In this document: positions 1 through 10,251 of the stretch, in pieces | Layout: each line of letters opens with the position of its first letter | Numbering within the stretch: position 1 is the stretch's first letter | NCBI RefSeq assembly: GCF_002735705.1 | Contig: NZ_PDZL01000004.1 | Span: 186,001-250,000, forward strand | Length of the DNA: 64,000 nucleotides | Source: Janthinobacterium sp. BJB426 | GTDB lineage: Bacteria > Pseudomonadota > Gammaproteobacteria > Burkholderiales > Burkholderiaceae_D | Reading direction: 5' to 3' | Notes under the pieces: model-generated | Told to the model about the DNA's origin: nothing | The model's input: only the letters and a program-made list of their open reading frames with translations | Databases searched by the model: none | Made by a program: the position numbers and the translations under genes

Positions 1-341
1 GTGAACTGGCCGCGTTTGCGCAGTTCGCTTCGGACCTGGATGAGTCGACCCGCAAGCAGCTGGACCGTGGTGCCCGCGTAACGGAATTGCTCAAGCAAGC
101 CCAGTACTCGCCACTGTCGATCTCGCTGATGGCCGTATCGTTGTTCTCGGTGAACAAAGGCTTCATGGACGACGTGCCAGTCAAGCAAGTGCTGTCGTTC
201 GAAGCTGGTGTCCACGCTTACATGAAGACCAAGCAAGCTGCTCTGCTGGCCAAGATCGAAGAAACCAAGCAACTCGACAAAGACAGCGAAGCAACTCTGT
301 CGGCGGCCATTGCTGATTTCAAGAAATCCGGCGCATATTAA
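1..341 (+). CDS. atpA: ATP synthase F1 subunit alpha, C-terminal part (cut by window start)
   Basis: The reading frame is open from base 3 and ends with TAA at 339-341, giving about 112 C-terminal residues of the F1 alpha subunit. The visible part is the C-terminal helical domain, with the stretch [11 protein letters not shown] that is typical of AtpA. It is followed by atpG, atpD and atpC in the standard order, so identity is secure. The nucleotide-binding part lies outside the window. The protein works in the catalytic head of the F1Fo ATP synthase at the inner face of the cytoplasmic membrane. Confidence 0.95.
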   Translation, partial: ELAAFAQFASDLDESTRKQLDRGARVTELLKQAQYSPLSISLMAVSLFSVNKGFMDDVPVKQVLSFEAGVHAYMKTKQAALLAKIEETKQLDKDSEATLSAAIADFKKSGAY

Positions 342-348
342 GCGGCCA

Positions 349-378
349 GGCGGCGCCCACCTCGAGTGAGGCGCCGCC
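349..378 (+). other. Intercistronic hairpin between atpA and atpG
   Basis: A perfect 9-bp inverted repeat, GGCGGCGCC at 349-357 and GGCGCCGCC at 370-378, with a 12-nt loop. It lies just after the atpA stop and before the atpG ribosome site. No T-run follows, so it is not a standard terminator. It could stabilise the upstream mRNA or modulate relative expression; that role is inference. Confidence 0.6.
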
Positions 379-403
379 CTACGCGCAGAAGGAGTAAGGA
401 CTC

Positions 404-2709
<2,306 letters not shown>

Positions 2710-2724
2710 GTTAAGTCTGGGCCT

Positions 2725-2750
2725 AACCCTGCCCCTTACAAGGCGGGGTT
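2725..2750 (+). other. Intercistronic hairpin between atpD and atpC
   Basis: AACCCTGCC at 2725-2733 can pair with GGCGGGGTT at 2742-2750, giving nine pairs including one G-U, with an 8-nt loop. No T-run follows. It lies in the 62-base gap before atpC and could lower read-through or protect the atpD message; this is inference. Confidence 0.5.
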
Positions 2751-2771
2751 CTTCAACCCGATAGGACACAC

Positions 2772-3191
2772 ATGGCACACACAATTCACGTTGACGTGGT
2801 TTCCGCTGAAGAACTGATTTTTTCAGGCGAAGCAGAATTCGTCGCGTTGCCGGGTGAACAGGGCGAGCTGGGTATCTACCCACGCCACACGCCTTTGATT
2901 ACCCGCATCCGTCCGGGCGCGGTCCGCATCAAGGTAGTCGGCCAGGCTGAAGAAGAGTTCGTCTTCGTTGCCGGCGGCCTGCTGGAAGTGCAACCGGATA
3001 CCGTGACCGTCCTGGCCGATACCGCGATCCGCGGTCACGACCTGGACGAAGCGAAAGCGCTGGAAGCGAAGAAGTTGGCGGAAGAAAATATCCACAACAA
3101 GGATTCGGGCATCGACTACGCGCAAGCGCAAGCCGAGCTGGCCAGCGCTATTGCGCAACTGGCAGCGATCCAGAAGCTGCGCAAGATTTAA
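2772..3191 (+). CDS. atpC: ATP synthase F1 subunit epsilon
   Basis: A 139-residue protein with the N-terminal beta-sandwich ([19 protein letters not shown], then [17 protein letters not shown]) and a C-terminal helical pair rich in Ala, Glu and Lys. It is part of the central stalk and inhibits ATP hydrolysis in many bacteria. The ATG is preceded by AGGACACAC, an acceptable ribosome site. It is the last gene of the atp operon and is followed 23 bases later by a strong terminator. Confidence 0.98.
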   Translation: MAHTIHVDVVSAEELIFSGEAEFVALPGEQGELGIYPRHTPLITRIRPGAVRIKVVGQAEEEFVFVAGGLLEVQPDTVTVLADTAIRGHDLDEAKALEAKKLAEENIHNKDSGIDYAQAQAELASAIAQLAAIQKLRKI

Positions 3192-3214
3192 TTTCAATCT
3201 GCGCCGCACAAGAA

Positions 3215-3241
3215 AGGCAGCCTTCGGGCTGCCTTTTTTTT
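3215..3241 (+). terminator. Intrinsic terminator of the atp operon
   Basis: An 8-bp perfect stem, AGGCAGCC at 3215-3222 and GGCTGCCT at 3227-3234, closed by a TTCG tetraloop and followed by a run of T. It lies directly after atpC and before the convergent rsgA gene. Confidence 0.95.
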
Positions 3242-3264
3242 CAGCAAACGAATTTCAGTAAAAA

Positions 3265-4329
3265 TCAGCGGCGCTTGTCCTTTCCCCTTTCCATTCCCGC
3301 CTTTAATACCGTCTTCCACTTGGCGCGCGCGGCAATGCGCTCGAGCGGCGTTTCCTCGCTGCGGTGCGCATCGCGCAGCAGCTTGTGATAATTGCTCAAG
3401 CGGTCCGCATCGACGGCGCCGCGCACGGCGCAACCAGGCTCGCTGGCATGCCGGCAATCGCGGAACTGGCATGTCGCCGCCAGCGCCGCGATGTCGTCGA
3501 AGGTGGCCGCCAGGGTCTGCGCGTCGGCGTCCGCGCGCCAGCTGCGCAGCCCCGGCGTATCGATGATGCAGGCGCCGCTGGCGCACAGGTGCAGCGAGCG
3601 CGCCGTCGTCGTGTGCCGGCCACGGCCGTCGCCATGGCGCACGCCATTGGTCGTTTGCTGCGCCGCTGACAAGGTGTTGGTCAGGCTGGACTTGCCGGCG
3701 CCCGATGAGCCGAGCAGCACCAGGGTCTGGCCAGCATCCAGCCAGGGTTCCAGGATGGCCACGTCATACGCATGGCGCGTATCGATGGCAAACAGGGGCA
3801 CGTGAGGCGGCAGGCGCTGTTTGAGCTGCGCCAGCTTGCCAGCCACGTCCTCGGCCACGTCGGCCTTGCTCAGCACCACCACGGGGCTGACCTGGGCCGC
3901 CAGCACGATGGCCAGGTAGCGTTCCAGGCGGCGCGGGTTGAAATCCCCATCGAGTCCCATCACCAGCAGGGCCGTATCGACATTGCTGGCGAGCACTTGC
4001 CGCCGGCCGTCATTGCCGCGCCGGGCGATTTGCGTGACCGGGGATAAGTGCGCCGTTATCCACAGCGTGCCGTGCGCATCGGGTTCGGCGGCGATCCAGT
4101 CACCCACCGTGAGGACGGTGTCCTGGGCCAACAGCTCGTGCAGCAGGCGCGGCACGATGTACGCGGGGTGTTCCCGGATGCCGTCGTGCCCGCCGATGCT
4201 GTCGCGGTGTACGGCGCTCACGCGCAGCAGTTGTGCGGCAGGGCAAGAGAGGTCGAGTTGGGTGGCTGCGCTGGCGATGGCCTGCTGCAGCCCGATAAGG
4301 CGTAGTTGCGCGAAATCGAATGCGATCAT
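3265..4329 (-). CDS. rsgA: Ribosome small subunit-dependent GTPase RsgA
   Basis: A 354-residue circularly permuted GTPase that helps late maturation of the 30S subunit. The G motifs occur in permuted order: a G4-like LSKAD near residue 153, the P-loop GSSGAGKS at about 207-214, then DTPG at about 257. A C-terminal zinc knuckle with Cys287, Cys292, His294 and Cys300 follows. An N-terminal OB-fold region is expected before residue 110. The ribosome site upstream of the ATG is weak. A leader ORF and four hairpins lie on the same strand upstream, suggesting post-transcriptional control. Confidence 0.95.
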   Translation of the reverse strand: MIAFDFAQLRLIGLQQAIASAATQLDLSCPAAQLLRVSAVHRDSIGGHDGIREHPAYIVPRLLHELLAQDTVLTVGDWIAAEPDAHGTLWITAHLSPVTQIARRGNDGRRQVLASNVDTALLVMGLDGDFNPRRLERYLAIVLAAQVSPVVVLSKADVAEDVAGKLAQLKQRLPPHVPLFAIDTRHAYDVAILEPWLDAGQTLVLLGSSGAGKSSLTNTLSAAQQTTNGVRHGDGRGRHTTTARSLHLCASGACIIDTPGLRSWRADADAQTLAATFDDIAALAATCQFRDCRHASEPGCAVRGAVDADRLSNYHKLLRDAHRSEETPLERIAARAKWKTVLKAGMERGKDKRR

Positions 4330-4352
4330 GGTAGCGTGATTCCAGATTCTGT

Positions 4353-4447
4353 CGTCCGCGTGCGGACGTGTAGCCTGCGCGAGCAGGCACCGCCAGTCGC
4401 TATGACTGGCACGAAAGAAAGGGAAGTCGGCTACGCGATCACGCGTA
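4353..4447 (-). promoter_or_regulatory. Four tandem perfect hairpins in the rsgA leader
   Basis: Within 95 bases four separate inverted repeats occur: CGTCCG/CGGACG (4353-4368, 4-nt loop), GCCTGC/GCAGGC (4373-4388, 4-nt loop), GCCAGTC/GACTGGC (4392-4410, 5-nt loop) and TACGCG/CGCGTA (4432-4447, 4-nt loop). They lie between a short leader ORF and the rsgA start, so on the minus strand they would sit in the rsgA 5' untranslated region. No T-run follows any of them. The regular series suggests a structured leader; its function is not known to me. Confidence 0.6.
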
Positions 4448-4490
4448 TGGGAAGTGCGAGCTAAAAAGGCTTAGCAGGGGAAAACAGTGA

Positions 4491-4529
4491 TCAGGCAGCC
4501 GACAGCACGGCAGTATCCGAATGGCGCAT
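4491..4529 (-). CDS. Putative 12-residue leader peptide upstream of rsgA
   Basis: On the minus strand an ATG at 4529 begins a 12-codon ORF reading MRHSDTAVLSAA and ending in TGA. An AGGAG ribosome site lies 8 nt upstream, a textbook spacing and better than the site before rsgA itself. Chance ORFs of this size are common, so the case rests on the ribosome site and the structured RNA that follows. The peptide has no run of one amino acid, so a classical biosynthetic attenuator is unlikely. It could act through stalling or ribosome occupancy, which would suit a ribosome-assembly gene; that is inference. Confidence 0.45.
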   Translation of the reverse strand: MRHSDTAVLSAA

Positions 4530-4604
4530 GTTGTCTACTCCTGAGGTGTGATGGAAAACGCCAGTGTGCCAGCGGCGCGCGCCGCCGTCAATGGAGCGTG
4601 TGGC

Positions 4605-5159
4605 TCAGCTGCACATGCCGTAAGCCTGGCGCTCGGGGAAGTAGCGGTAGGTAAACGTGCGCACCGGGTAGCGCTTGCCGGCGACGAGCATGTCGGGCAT
4701 CGACAGGTCAAAGCGCTGCGGCAGCTGGCGCGGCAGTTGCAGGCGCAAGCGCCACTGGGTTTCGGCGCTCGAACCGACGGCGGAAAACATGATGGGCAGC
4801 TGCTCGATGACGTCGACGATTTCCGCCTTGCGGTTCATGCCGCGCTGGTAGATGGTCAGCACCTTGGCTTCGGCGAATGGCTGCTTGTGTGGTTCTTCCA
4901 GCAGGAAGGACAGGCGCGTAAAACTGGCTTGCGTGCCGATGGGAAGCGTAAAAATCAGCGCCAGCTCCGTGCCGCCTTCCTTCAAGGTGACGGGTGGCGT
5001 GGCATACACGCTGATACCGCGCGGCAGTTCGAAGCGCGAACCCTCCGTCCACGTCTTGCACTCGGGCGTGGTGGCCTGGTACAGGCTGGGCGCCGTGTAG
5101 TCGTTGCAGGCGGAGACCAGCAGCAGCAGGGGCAGGGCGAGGAGGGCGGAACGGTGCAT
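4605..5159 (-). CDS. Putative lipoprotein of unknown function
   Basis: A protein of about 184 residues with a lipoprotein signal: a hydrophobic run LLALPLLLLVSAC with the lipobox Cys near residue 18. The remainder is probably a beta-rich globular domain. I do not recognise the family. The frame also allows a GTG start at 5168, and neither start has a clear ribosome site. It lies 63 bases downstream of speD on the same strand and may be the last gene of the DUF350-SPFH-DUF4178-speD operon. Mature location is probably the outer membrane, facing the periplasm. Confidence 0.7.
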   Translation of the reverse strand: MHRSALLALPLLLLVSACNDYTAPSLYQATTPECKTWTEGSRFELPRGISVYATPPVTLKEGGTELALIFTLPIGTQASFTRLSFLLEEPHKQPFAEAKVLTIYQRGMNRKAEIVDVIEQLPIMFSAVGSSAETQWRLRLQLPRQLPQRFDLSMPDMLVAGKRYPVRTFTYRYFPERQAYGMCS

Positions 5160-5222
5160 GGGAGTCACGGTTGGGATATGAGCCGACAGTGTAAGCGATC
5201 CCTCCGCGATCCACCAGCGACG

Positions 5223-5594
5223 CTAGGAATGCCCGGGTGGCGCGCGCCGCACCGATTGCAGCTGGCAGTGCGCCGCCTGCAGCGCGTCCTTGATGGCGTC
5301 CAGCGCCAGCTGCGGCTGCGCCGCGCCGCACATGAAGATATCGACGGCGGCAAAGCCGCATTCCGGCCAGGTGTGGATGGAGATGTGCGATTCGGCCAGC
5401 AGCACCACGCCGGTGACGCCCTGGCCGGCGCCAAAGCTGTGGAAATGGCTGTGCAGTACTTGCGCGCCGGCCGCGACGGCCGCCTCGCGCAGCAGACGCT
5501 CGAGCGCCGCGCTCTCGCACAGGCGTTCCGGCGCGATGCCAGACAAATCGGCCAGCAAATGGGTGCCCAGGGGCAGATGCGGTGTGGCTGCCAT
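5223..5594 (-). CDS. speD: S-adenosylmethionine decarboxylase proenzyme (SpeD-like)
   Basis: A 123-residue protein of the short prokaryotic AdoMet decarboxylase family. The self-cleavage site is visible as AESHISIHTWPE. Cleavage would occur between Glu68 and Ser69, and Ser69 would become the pyruvoyl group. The conserved Cys89 in FMCG is present. The product, decarboxylated AdoMet, is the aminopropyl donor for spermidine synthesis. The start lies 2 bases after the stop of the Gly-rich peptide, so it is in an operon. Its neighbours are membrane and envelope proteins rather than standard polyamine genes, but a spermidine synthase-like gene lies in the divergent arm. Confidence 0.92.
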   Translation of the reverse strand: MAATPHLPLGTHLLADLSGIAPERLCESAALERLLREAAVAAGAQVLHSHFHSFGAGQGVTGVVLLAESHISIHTWPECGFAAVDIFMCGAAQPQLALDAIKDALQAAHCQLQSVRRAPPGHS

Positions 5595-5596
5595 GC

Positions 5597-5767
5597 TTAC
5601 TTGTGGCTGCCGCCGCTGGAGCCGCCACCATAGCTGCCGCCGCCGCCGCCCGTGCGCGAACTCCAGCTGCTGCCGCTGCTGCTGCCGGCTACCTTGAACA
5701 TGCGCACCCAGTTGGCGGCCGTGACACTGAAGGTCACCATCAGGGCATAGATCACGTATTTACTCAT
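5597..5767 (-). CDS. Small Gly/Ser-rich membrane peptide
   Basis: A 56-residue protein starting MSKYVIYALMVTFSVTAANW. It has one predicted N-terminal membrane segment (about residues 4-18) and then a low-complexity tail of Gly and Ser that ends in SHK. The start overlaps the stop of the DUF4178 gene by ATGA, which supports this shorter start over a 24-residue extension. The stop lies 2 bases from the speD start. I do not know a named family. The tight packing shows that it is a real part of this operon. Confidence 0.7.
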   Translation of the reverse strand: MSKYVIYALMVTFSVTAANWVRMFKVAGSSSGSSWSSRTGGGGGSYGGGSSGGSHK

Positions 5768-7227
5768 GGGGGATTCTTTGCATTCTTGTCGAGAAAAGCG
5801 GCGGGCAGGAACAGCGCCAGGCAGCCAAGCAAACTCCACATCAAGGTGCTGGAGAACGAGACAAACATGGGGATCGCATTCAAGACCAGCACGATGACGA
5901 TGAAGACCTTGGCGATGCCGCGATGGCTCAGCTGGATATTCTGCGCTTTGGTGCCACCATGGAAGGCGGCGCCGAACCAGGCGGCCATCTGGTCATAGGC
6001 GACGGGCACGGAGCGCGACCACGTCATTTCCTCGCCGGTGAGCTCCGCCGCCAGTTTGGTCTGTCCCTGCTCGAATTCATGGACATGCGTGCTGTCGCCG
6101 ACGGCCACTTTCCAGTTGAAGGCACCGGCCGCGTACACGACCTGCGAGCCGTAGTCATACAGTTTGCGGTAGGTGGCGCCATCGAGCGTGCAGGTAGCGG
6201 TGTCCAGCGATGCCCAGTTGGGCCAGTTCGGCAGCACATTCGAGCGCGACCAGCCATCGTCCGTCTCCACCAGCCAGAAGAAGCCGGCGCGCGCGTTGTA
6301 CAGCAGGTATTCGTTCCACTCGCTGCCCTCGTCGTCGGCGCGGCGCATCATGCCGATCACTGTGAAGTCGACATTGCTGATCTTCGCGCTGGCGCCCAGC
6401 TCCAGCGTGATGTCGGCGTTGTCGTGCACTTGCTTGCCGATGGCCAGCACCTGCGCCTCCGGGCCGCTGGCGTCGAGCTGCGCGTGGCAGGCGGGGCACA
6501 CGAGTTGCGCCGCCGCGCCAGGTACGTACTTGATGCCGCTGCCGCAGGACGGGCAGTCGAGCGCGTCGAGCTTGCCGCGGTATTTGCCGGCGCTCTTGGC
6601 GATGGCGTCGTCGTCGCGCAGCAGCTGGCACTGCAAACCGTCCAGGGTGACGGCGACGCCCTGGTAGACGACGGGTTGCGGGCCATCCGTGTAGTCGAGC
6701 GTGACAAAGCTGGCGTAGTTGCGGAAGTCCGCCACCTGGATGCGCCAGCCGGCGCCCACCTTGAACGGCAATTCGCCCTGGCCGGCGATGCATTCGGCGC
6801 TGCGGATCTCGGCCGCCGTGTACGGCTCGCCGCAGATCGTATAGCGCTTGCCCGGCGCCAGCTCGCCAAAGACGGGCAGGGCGTCTTGCGTGCTGCGTTC
6901 GCGCGTCAGCGTGTACAGGCCGGACGAGTCGCCCAGCCACGCCGTGCTGGCGTCGTCGAACAGCAGATACCACTCGTTCCACGTGCCGGCGCTGTAGCGC
7001 TGCTGGATGCGGCCGACGACCGTGAAGTGCACGCCATCGTGCACGCCGGCCGTGCCGATCTGGATCGGCGAATAATCTTCCAGGACGGCCGACATCTTGC
7101 CCACGTCCCTGACGGAATCGGCGTCCTTGAGGATGGTGCTGTGGCAGTACTCGCACACGGCGAGCACGGAAGCATGCGAGCGGAAGTGGACTTCCGCACC
7201 GCAGCTGGGACAGGAAACAGTTTGCAT
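5764..7227 (-). CDS. Zinc-ribbon protein with two DUF4178 repeats and C-terminal membrane segments
   Basis: A 487-residue protein. An N-terminal zinc ribbon has Cys6, Cys9, Cys25 and Cys28, and a second ribbon has Cys225, Cys228, Cys244 and Cys247. Each ribbon is followed by a DUF4178-like beta domain, at about 57-200 and 277-405, with matching motifs WNEWYLLFDD and WNEYLLYN. Two hydrophobic segments near residues 438-458 and 462-479 would anchor it in the membrane. DUF4178 has no assigned biochemical role that I know of. The internal duplication of ribbon plus domain is clear by eye. It lies 10 bases downstream of the SPFH gene, in an operon. Confidence 0.85.
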   Translation of the reverse strand: MQTVSCPSCGAEVHFRSHASVLAVCEYCHSTILKDADSVRDVGKMSAVLEDYSPIQIGTAGVHDGVHFTVVGRIQQRYSAGTWNEWYLLFDDASTAWLGDSSGLYTLTRERSTQDALPVFGELAPGKRYTICGEPYTAAEIRSAECIAGQGELPFKVGAGWRIQVADFRNYASFVTLDYTDGPQPVVYQGVAVTLDGLQCQLLRDDDAIAKSAGKYRGKLDALDCPSCGSGIKYVPGAAAQLVCPACHAQLDASGPEAQVLAIGKQVHDNADITLELGASAKISNVDFTVIGMMRRADDEGSEWNEYLLYNARAGFFWLVETDDGWSRSNVLPNWPNWASLDTATCTLDGATYRKLYDYGSQVVYAAGAFNWKVAVGDSTHVHEFEQGQTKLAAELTGEEMTWSRSVPVAYDQMAAWFGAAFHGGTKAQNIQLSHRGIAKVFIVIVLVLNAIPMFVSFSSTLMWSLLGCLALFLPAAFLDKNAKNPP

Positions 7228-7237
7228 GCAGTCGCGC

Positions 7238-8266
7238 TTAGCCGATCAGTTTTTTCAGCAGTTCAGCCTTGGCGCCGTCGTAGTCGGCCGGCGAAATGAG
7301 GCCCTTGTCGAGCAAGCCCTTGAGTTTTTCCAGACGCGTCTCGATCGCTTCTTCCGCGGGGGCCGGAGCTGGCGCCGGGGCGGGCTGCTGCAGCGCACCG
7401 CCCATGCTTTGCGCCATCACCTGGCCAATCGACAGCCCGGCGCCCAGGCCCGCGCCGATGCCGGCCATGCCGCCCTCGTTTTGCGCCGCCAGCGGGATCG
7501 CGTTGGCCACCTGGAATTTGGTAAAGCCGCTCATCTTGTCGGCGCCCAGGCCGCCCTTCATGCCGGCCGAGATGCGCTCGTCGAGCGCCGCCTGCAATTC
7601 TTCGGGCAGGCTGATGCTGGCCACGTTGAATTCATCGAGGCCCACGCCATAGCGGGCAAACGCCTGCGCCAGGCCATCCTTGACTTCCTGCGCCATCAGC
7701 GCCTGGTTGGCCGCCATGTCGAGGAAGGGGACATTTGCCCCGCCCAGCGAGCTGGCCATGCTCGACATCAAAATGCCGCGCAATTGATCTTCCACCTCGT
7801 CGCGCGTATAGACTTCGCGCGTGCCGCTGATCTCGGTGAAGAAGGTGCGGGCGTCTGCGATGCGGTACGAGTACATGCCGAAGGCGCGCACGCGGATCAT
7901 GTCGAAATCCTTGTCGCGGATGGTGATCGGCTGCGGCGTACCCCACTTGCGGCCAGTCTGCACGCGGGTGCTGAAGTAATACACGTCCGACTTGAACGGC
8001 GAATCGAACAGCTTGTCCCAGTTTTTCAGGTTGGTCAGCAGCGGCAAAGTCTGCGTCGTCAGCTTGTGCGTGCCAGGACCGAAGACGTCGGCGATCTTGC
8101 CTTCATTGACGAAGACGGCCACTTGCGATTCGCGCACATTCAGGATGGCGCCGTTCTGTATCTCGAAATCCTGCATGGGGAAGCGCCAGGCCAGTACGCC
8201 TTCCGTCTCTTCGTTCCATTGCAGTACATCGATAAACTGCTTCTTGATAAAGCTGCCGAGGCTCAT
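7238..8266 (-). CDS. SPFH-domain protein with C-terminal SHOCT motif (YdjI-like)
   Basis: A 342-residue protein. The first 230 residues look like the SPFH/band-7 domain of the YdjI or virion-core-like family, with FGPGTHKLTTQTLPLLTNL and RVRAFGMYSYRI. A Gly/Ala-rich region follows, then a Pro-Ala linker near residue 295. The last 35 residues match the SHOCT pattern (RLEKLKGLLDKGLISPADYD). Proteins of this type scaffold membrane microdomains or oligomerise at the membrane; no transmembrane segment is evident here. It is the second gene of the minus arm, between DUF350 and DUF4178. Confidence 0.87.
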   Translation of the reverse strand: MSLGSFIKKQFIDVLQWNEETEGVLAWRFPMQDFEIQNGAILNVRESQVAVFVNEGKIADVFGPGTHKLTTQTLPLLTNLKNWDKLFDSPFKSDVYYFSTRVQTGRKWGTPQPITIRDKDFDMIRVRAFGMYSYRIADARTFFTEISGTREVYTRDEVEDQLRGILMSSMASSLGGANVPFLDMAANQALMAQEVKDGLAQAFARYGVGLDEFNVASISLPEELQAALDERISAGMKGGLGADKMSGFTKFQVANAIPLAAQNEGGMAGIGAGLGAGLSIGQVMAQSMGGALQQPAPAPAPAPAEEAIETRLEKLKGLLDKGLISPADYDGAKAELLKKLIG

Positions 8267-8293
8267 GATGGTGTCCTTGAATGAGGTAAAACG

Positions 8294-8692
8294 TCAGGAA
8301 ATGCAGGCGGCGTTGATGGCGCCGATCGACAGGGAAATGGCGGCCAGCAGGCCGCCGAAAGCGCTGTTGTTCGATTCGATCTGGTCTTTCGACATGCGCA
8401 GCAGGCGCGTGGTGACCACATAGGCGAGCAATTGCACCACCATGGCGCCGAAAGCCCAGGCAAAAAACTGCTGGTAGTCGGCCGTGTGCATCAGGGACGA
8501 GGCGATGGTGGCGGAAAAACCCAGCATGGCGCCGCCTAGCGACAGGGCCGCCGCCTGGTTGCCCTGGCGGATCAGCAGCACTTCGTTATACGGCGTAACG
8601 CGCGTGTAGATGATAAAAAATACAATCAGCAGCCCGGCGGCCAGTAAAAGGTGGATCAGATAGTTTAGGATGGCGGGCACGGCATTCCTCAC
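8294..8692 (-). CDS. DUF350 family inner-membrane protein (YjfL-like)
   Basis: A 132-residue protein with about four hydrophobic segments, near residues 8-28, 48-67, 75-93 and 110-130. It matches the DUF350/YjfL family, with the motif LGGAMLGFSATIASSL. It is the first gene of the minus-strand arm, with its start 47 bases from the divergent spermidine synthase-like gene. In E. coli the relative YjfL is encoded near a PspA-like protein and a glutathionylspermidine synthase-like enzyme, so a link between this family and polyamines or envelope stress recurs. Its molecular role is unknown. Confidence 0.87.
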   Translation of the reverse strand: MRNAVPAILNYLIHLLLAAGLLIVFFIIYTRVTPYNEVLLIRQGNQAAALSLGGAMLGFSATIASSLMHTADYQQFFAWAFGAMVVQLLAYVVTTRLLRMSKDQIESNNSAFGGLLAAISLSIGAINAACIS

Positions 8693-8739
8693 AATGAGTA
8701 TTTGATAACGTCAACGCATATTAGAACAAAAAAAGTCCA
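8693..8739. promoter_or_regulatory. Divergent promoter region of the DUF350 and spermidine synthase-like arms
   Basis: Only 47 bases separate the two divergent starts, and the stretch is clearly AT-rich compared with its surroundings. Both arms must be transcribed from here, probably with overlapping promoters that extend into the coding ends. I cannot assign -35 and -10 boxes with confidence. Confidence 0.6.
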
Positions 8740-10251
8740 ATGAACAAAAAGATTCTGATTTTGTCTGTCTTCGTGGTCGCTTCCTGCGGCCTCGCGTATG
8801 AGCTGATCGCCGGCGCCATGTCCAGCTACCTGCTCGGCGACTCCATCCTGCAGTTTTCCACCATCATTGGCTGTTACCTGTTCGCCATGGGTGTGGGTGC
8901 TCACTTTTCAAAGTATGTACACGACGACGACGTGCTTTCGCGCTTCGTCGACATCGAACTGGCCGTGGGCCTGATCGGCGGCCTGTCGGCCGCCATCCTG
9001 TTCATGACCTTTTCGTGGATGGCCGCGCCATTTCGCACCTTATTGTATGTGATGGTGTTCCTGATCGGCGCACTGGTCGGCATGGAAGTGCCGCTGGTGA
9101 TGCGCGCCCTGAACACGCGCCAGACGGAATTTTCCGAGCTGGTCAGCCGCGTGCTGACCTTCGATTACCTGGGCGCGCTGGCCGTTTCCCTGCTGTTCCC
9201 GCTGGTCCTGTCGCCGTACCTGGGTCTGGTGCGCACGGGCTTCCTGTTCGGCATGCTCAACGTGGGCGTGGGCCTGTGGAGCATTTATGTGTTCCGCGCC
9301 GAGCTGAAAAATCTCGCCGGGCGTTTGCTGCGCGCCTGCGCCGTGATGCTGCTGCTGATCGCCGGCTTTGCCATGTCGGACCGCATGGTGGCCTGGGGCG
9401 AGCACGGCCTGTTCGGCGACCAGATCGTGTATTCCACCACCACGCCTTACCAGCGCCTGGTGATCACGCGCTGGAAGGACGATACGCGGCTGTACATCAA
9501 TGGCAATTTGCAGTTTTCCTCGCGCGACGAATACCGCTACCACGAGGCGCTCGTGCACCCCGTGCTGGAAGCCTTGCCGTGGGCGCGCCGCGTGCTGGTG
9601 CTGGGCGGCGGCGATGGCCTGGCGCTGCGCGAAATCCTCCGTTATCCCCACATCGAACACGTCACCGTGGTCGACCTTGATCCGGCCATGACGGCCGCGT
9701 TTACCACGCGCCCGGAACTGGCAAAGTTAAATAATAATTCGTTCTCCGACAAGCGCGTCACCGTCGTCAATGCCGATGCCGCCGTCTGGCTGCGCAACAA
9801 CGGCGATATGTTCGACGCGGCCATCGTCGATTTCCCCGACCCGTCCAGCTTTGCGCTCGGCAAGCTGTATTCGGTGCCGTTCTACGACCTGGTGAAAAAG
9901 CACCTGGCGGCCAAGGGCCTGATGGTGGTGCAATCGACGTCGCCGTTCTTTGCCCCGCACGCCTACTGGACCATCAATTCGACCCTGCGTGAAGTGGGCA
10001 TGCGCACCTGGCCCTATCACGCCTACGTGCCCTCGTTCGGCGAATGGGGTTTTATCCTCGCTTCGCCCCAGCTCGACTACACACCGCCGACGAAATACCG
10101 CCTGCCCATGCGCTACCTGAACGCGGACACCACACGCGAAATGTTCATCTTCCCGCCCGACATGCAACCGCTGCCGATGGCGCCGAATCGCCTGAATACC
10201 CAGTCGCTCGTGCATAAATTTGAGCAGGACTGGAACCGGGTGATCCGCTGA
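8740..10251 (+). CDS. Membrane-anchored spermidine synthase-like protein
   Basis: A 503-residue two-part protein. The first 215 residues contain about six or seven hydrophobic segments. The C-terminal part is a polyamine aminopropyltransferase-like domain, with the AdoMet-type motif LGGGDGLALRE near residue 288, the acidic VDLDP, and a segment VDFPDPSSFALGKLYS that corresponds to the active-site region of SpeE. The expected donor is decarboxylated AdoMet made by SpeD of the divergent arm. The membrane fusion separates it from soluble SpeE, so the acceptor may not be putrescine. Its stop overlaps the next start (TGATG). Confidence 0.88.
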   Translation: MNKKILILSVFVVASCGLAYELIAGAMSSYLLGDSILQFSTIIGCYLFAMGVGAHFSKYVHDDDVLSRFVDIELAVGLIGGLSAAILFMTFSWMAAPFRTLLYVMVFLIGALVGMEVPLVMRALNTRQTEFSELVSRVLTFDYLGALAVSLLFPLVLSPYLGLVRTGFLFGMLNVGVGLWSIYVFRAELKNLAGRLLRACAVMLLLIAGFAMSDRMVAWGEHGLFGDQIVYSTTTPYQRLVITRWKDDTRLYINGNLQFSSRDEYRYHEALVHPVLEALPWARRVLVLGGGDGLALREILRYPHIEHVTVVDLDPAMTAAFTTRPELAKLNNNSFSDKRVTVVNADAAVWLRNNGDMFDAAIVDFPDPSSFALGKLYSVPFYDLVKKHLAAKGLMVVQSTSPFFAPHAYWTINSTLREVGMRTWPYHAYVPSFGEWGFILASPQLDYTPPTKYRLPMRYLNADTTREMFIFPPDMQPLPMAPNRLNTQSLVHKFEQDWNRVIR

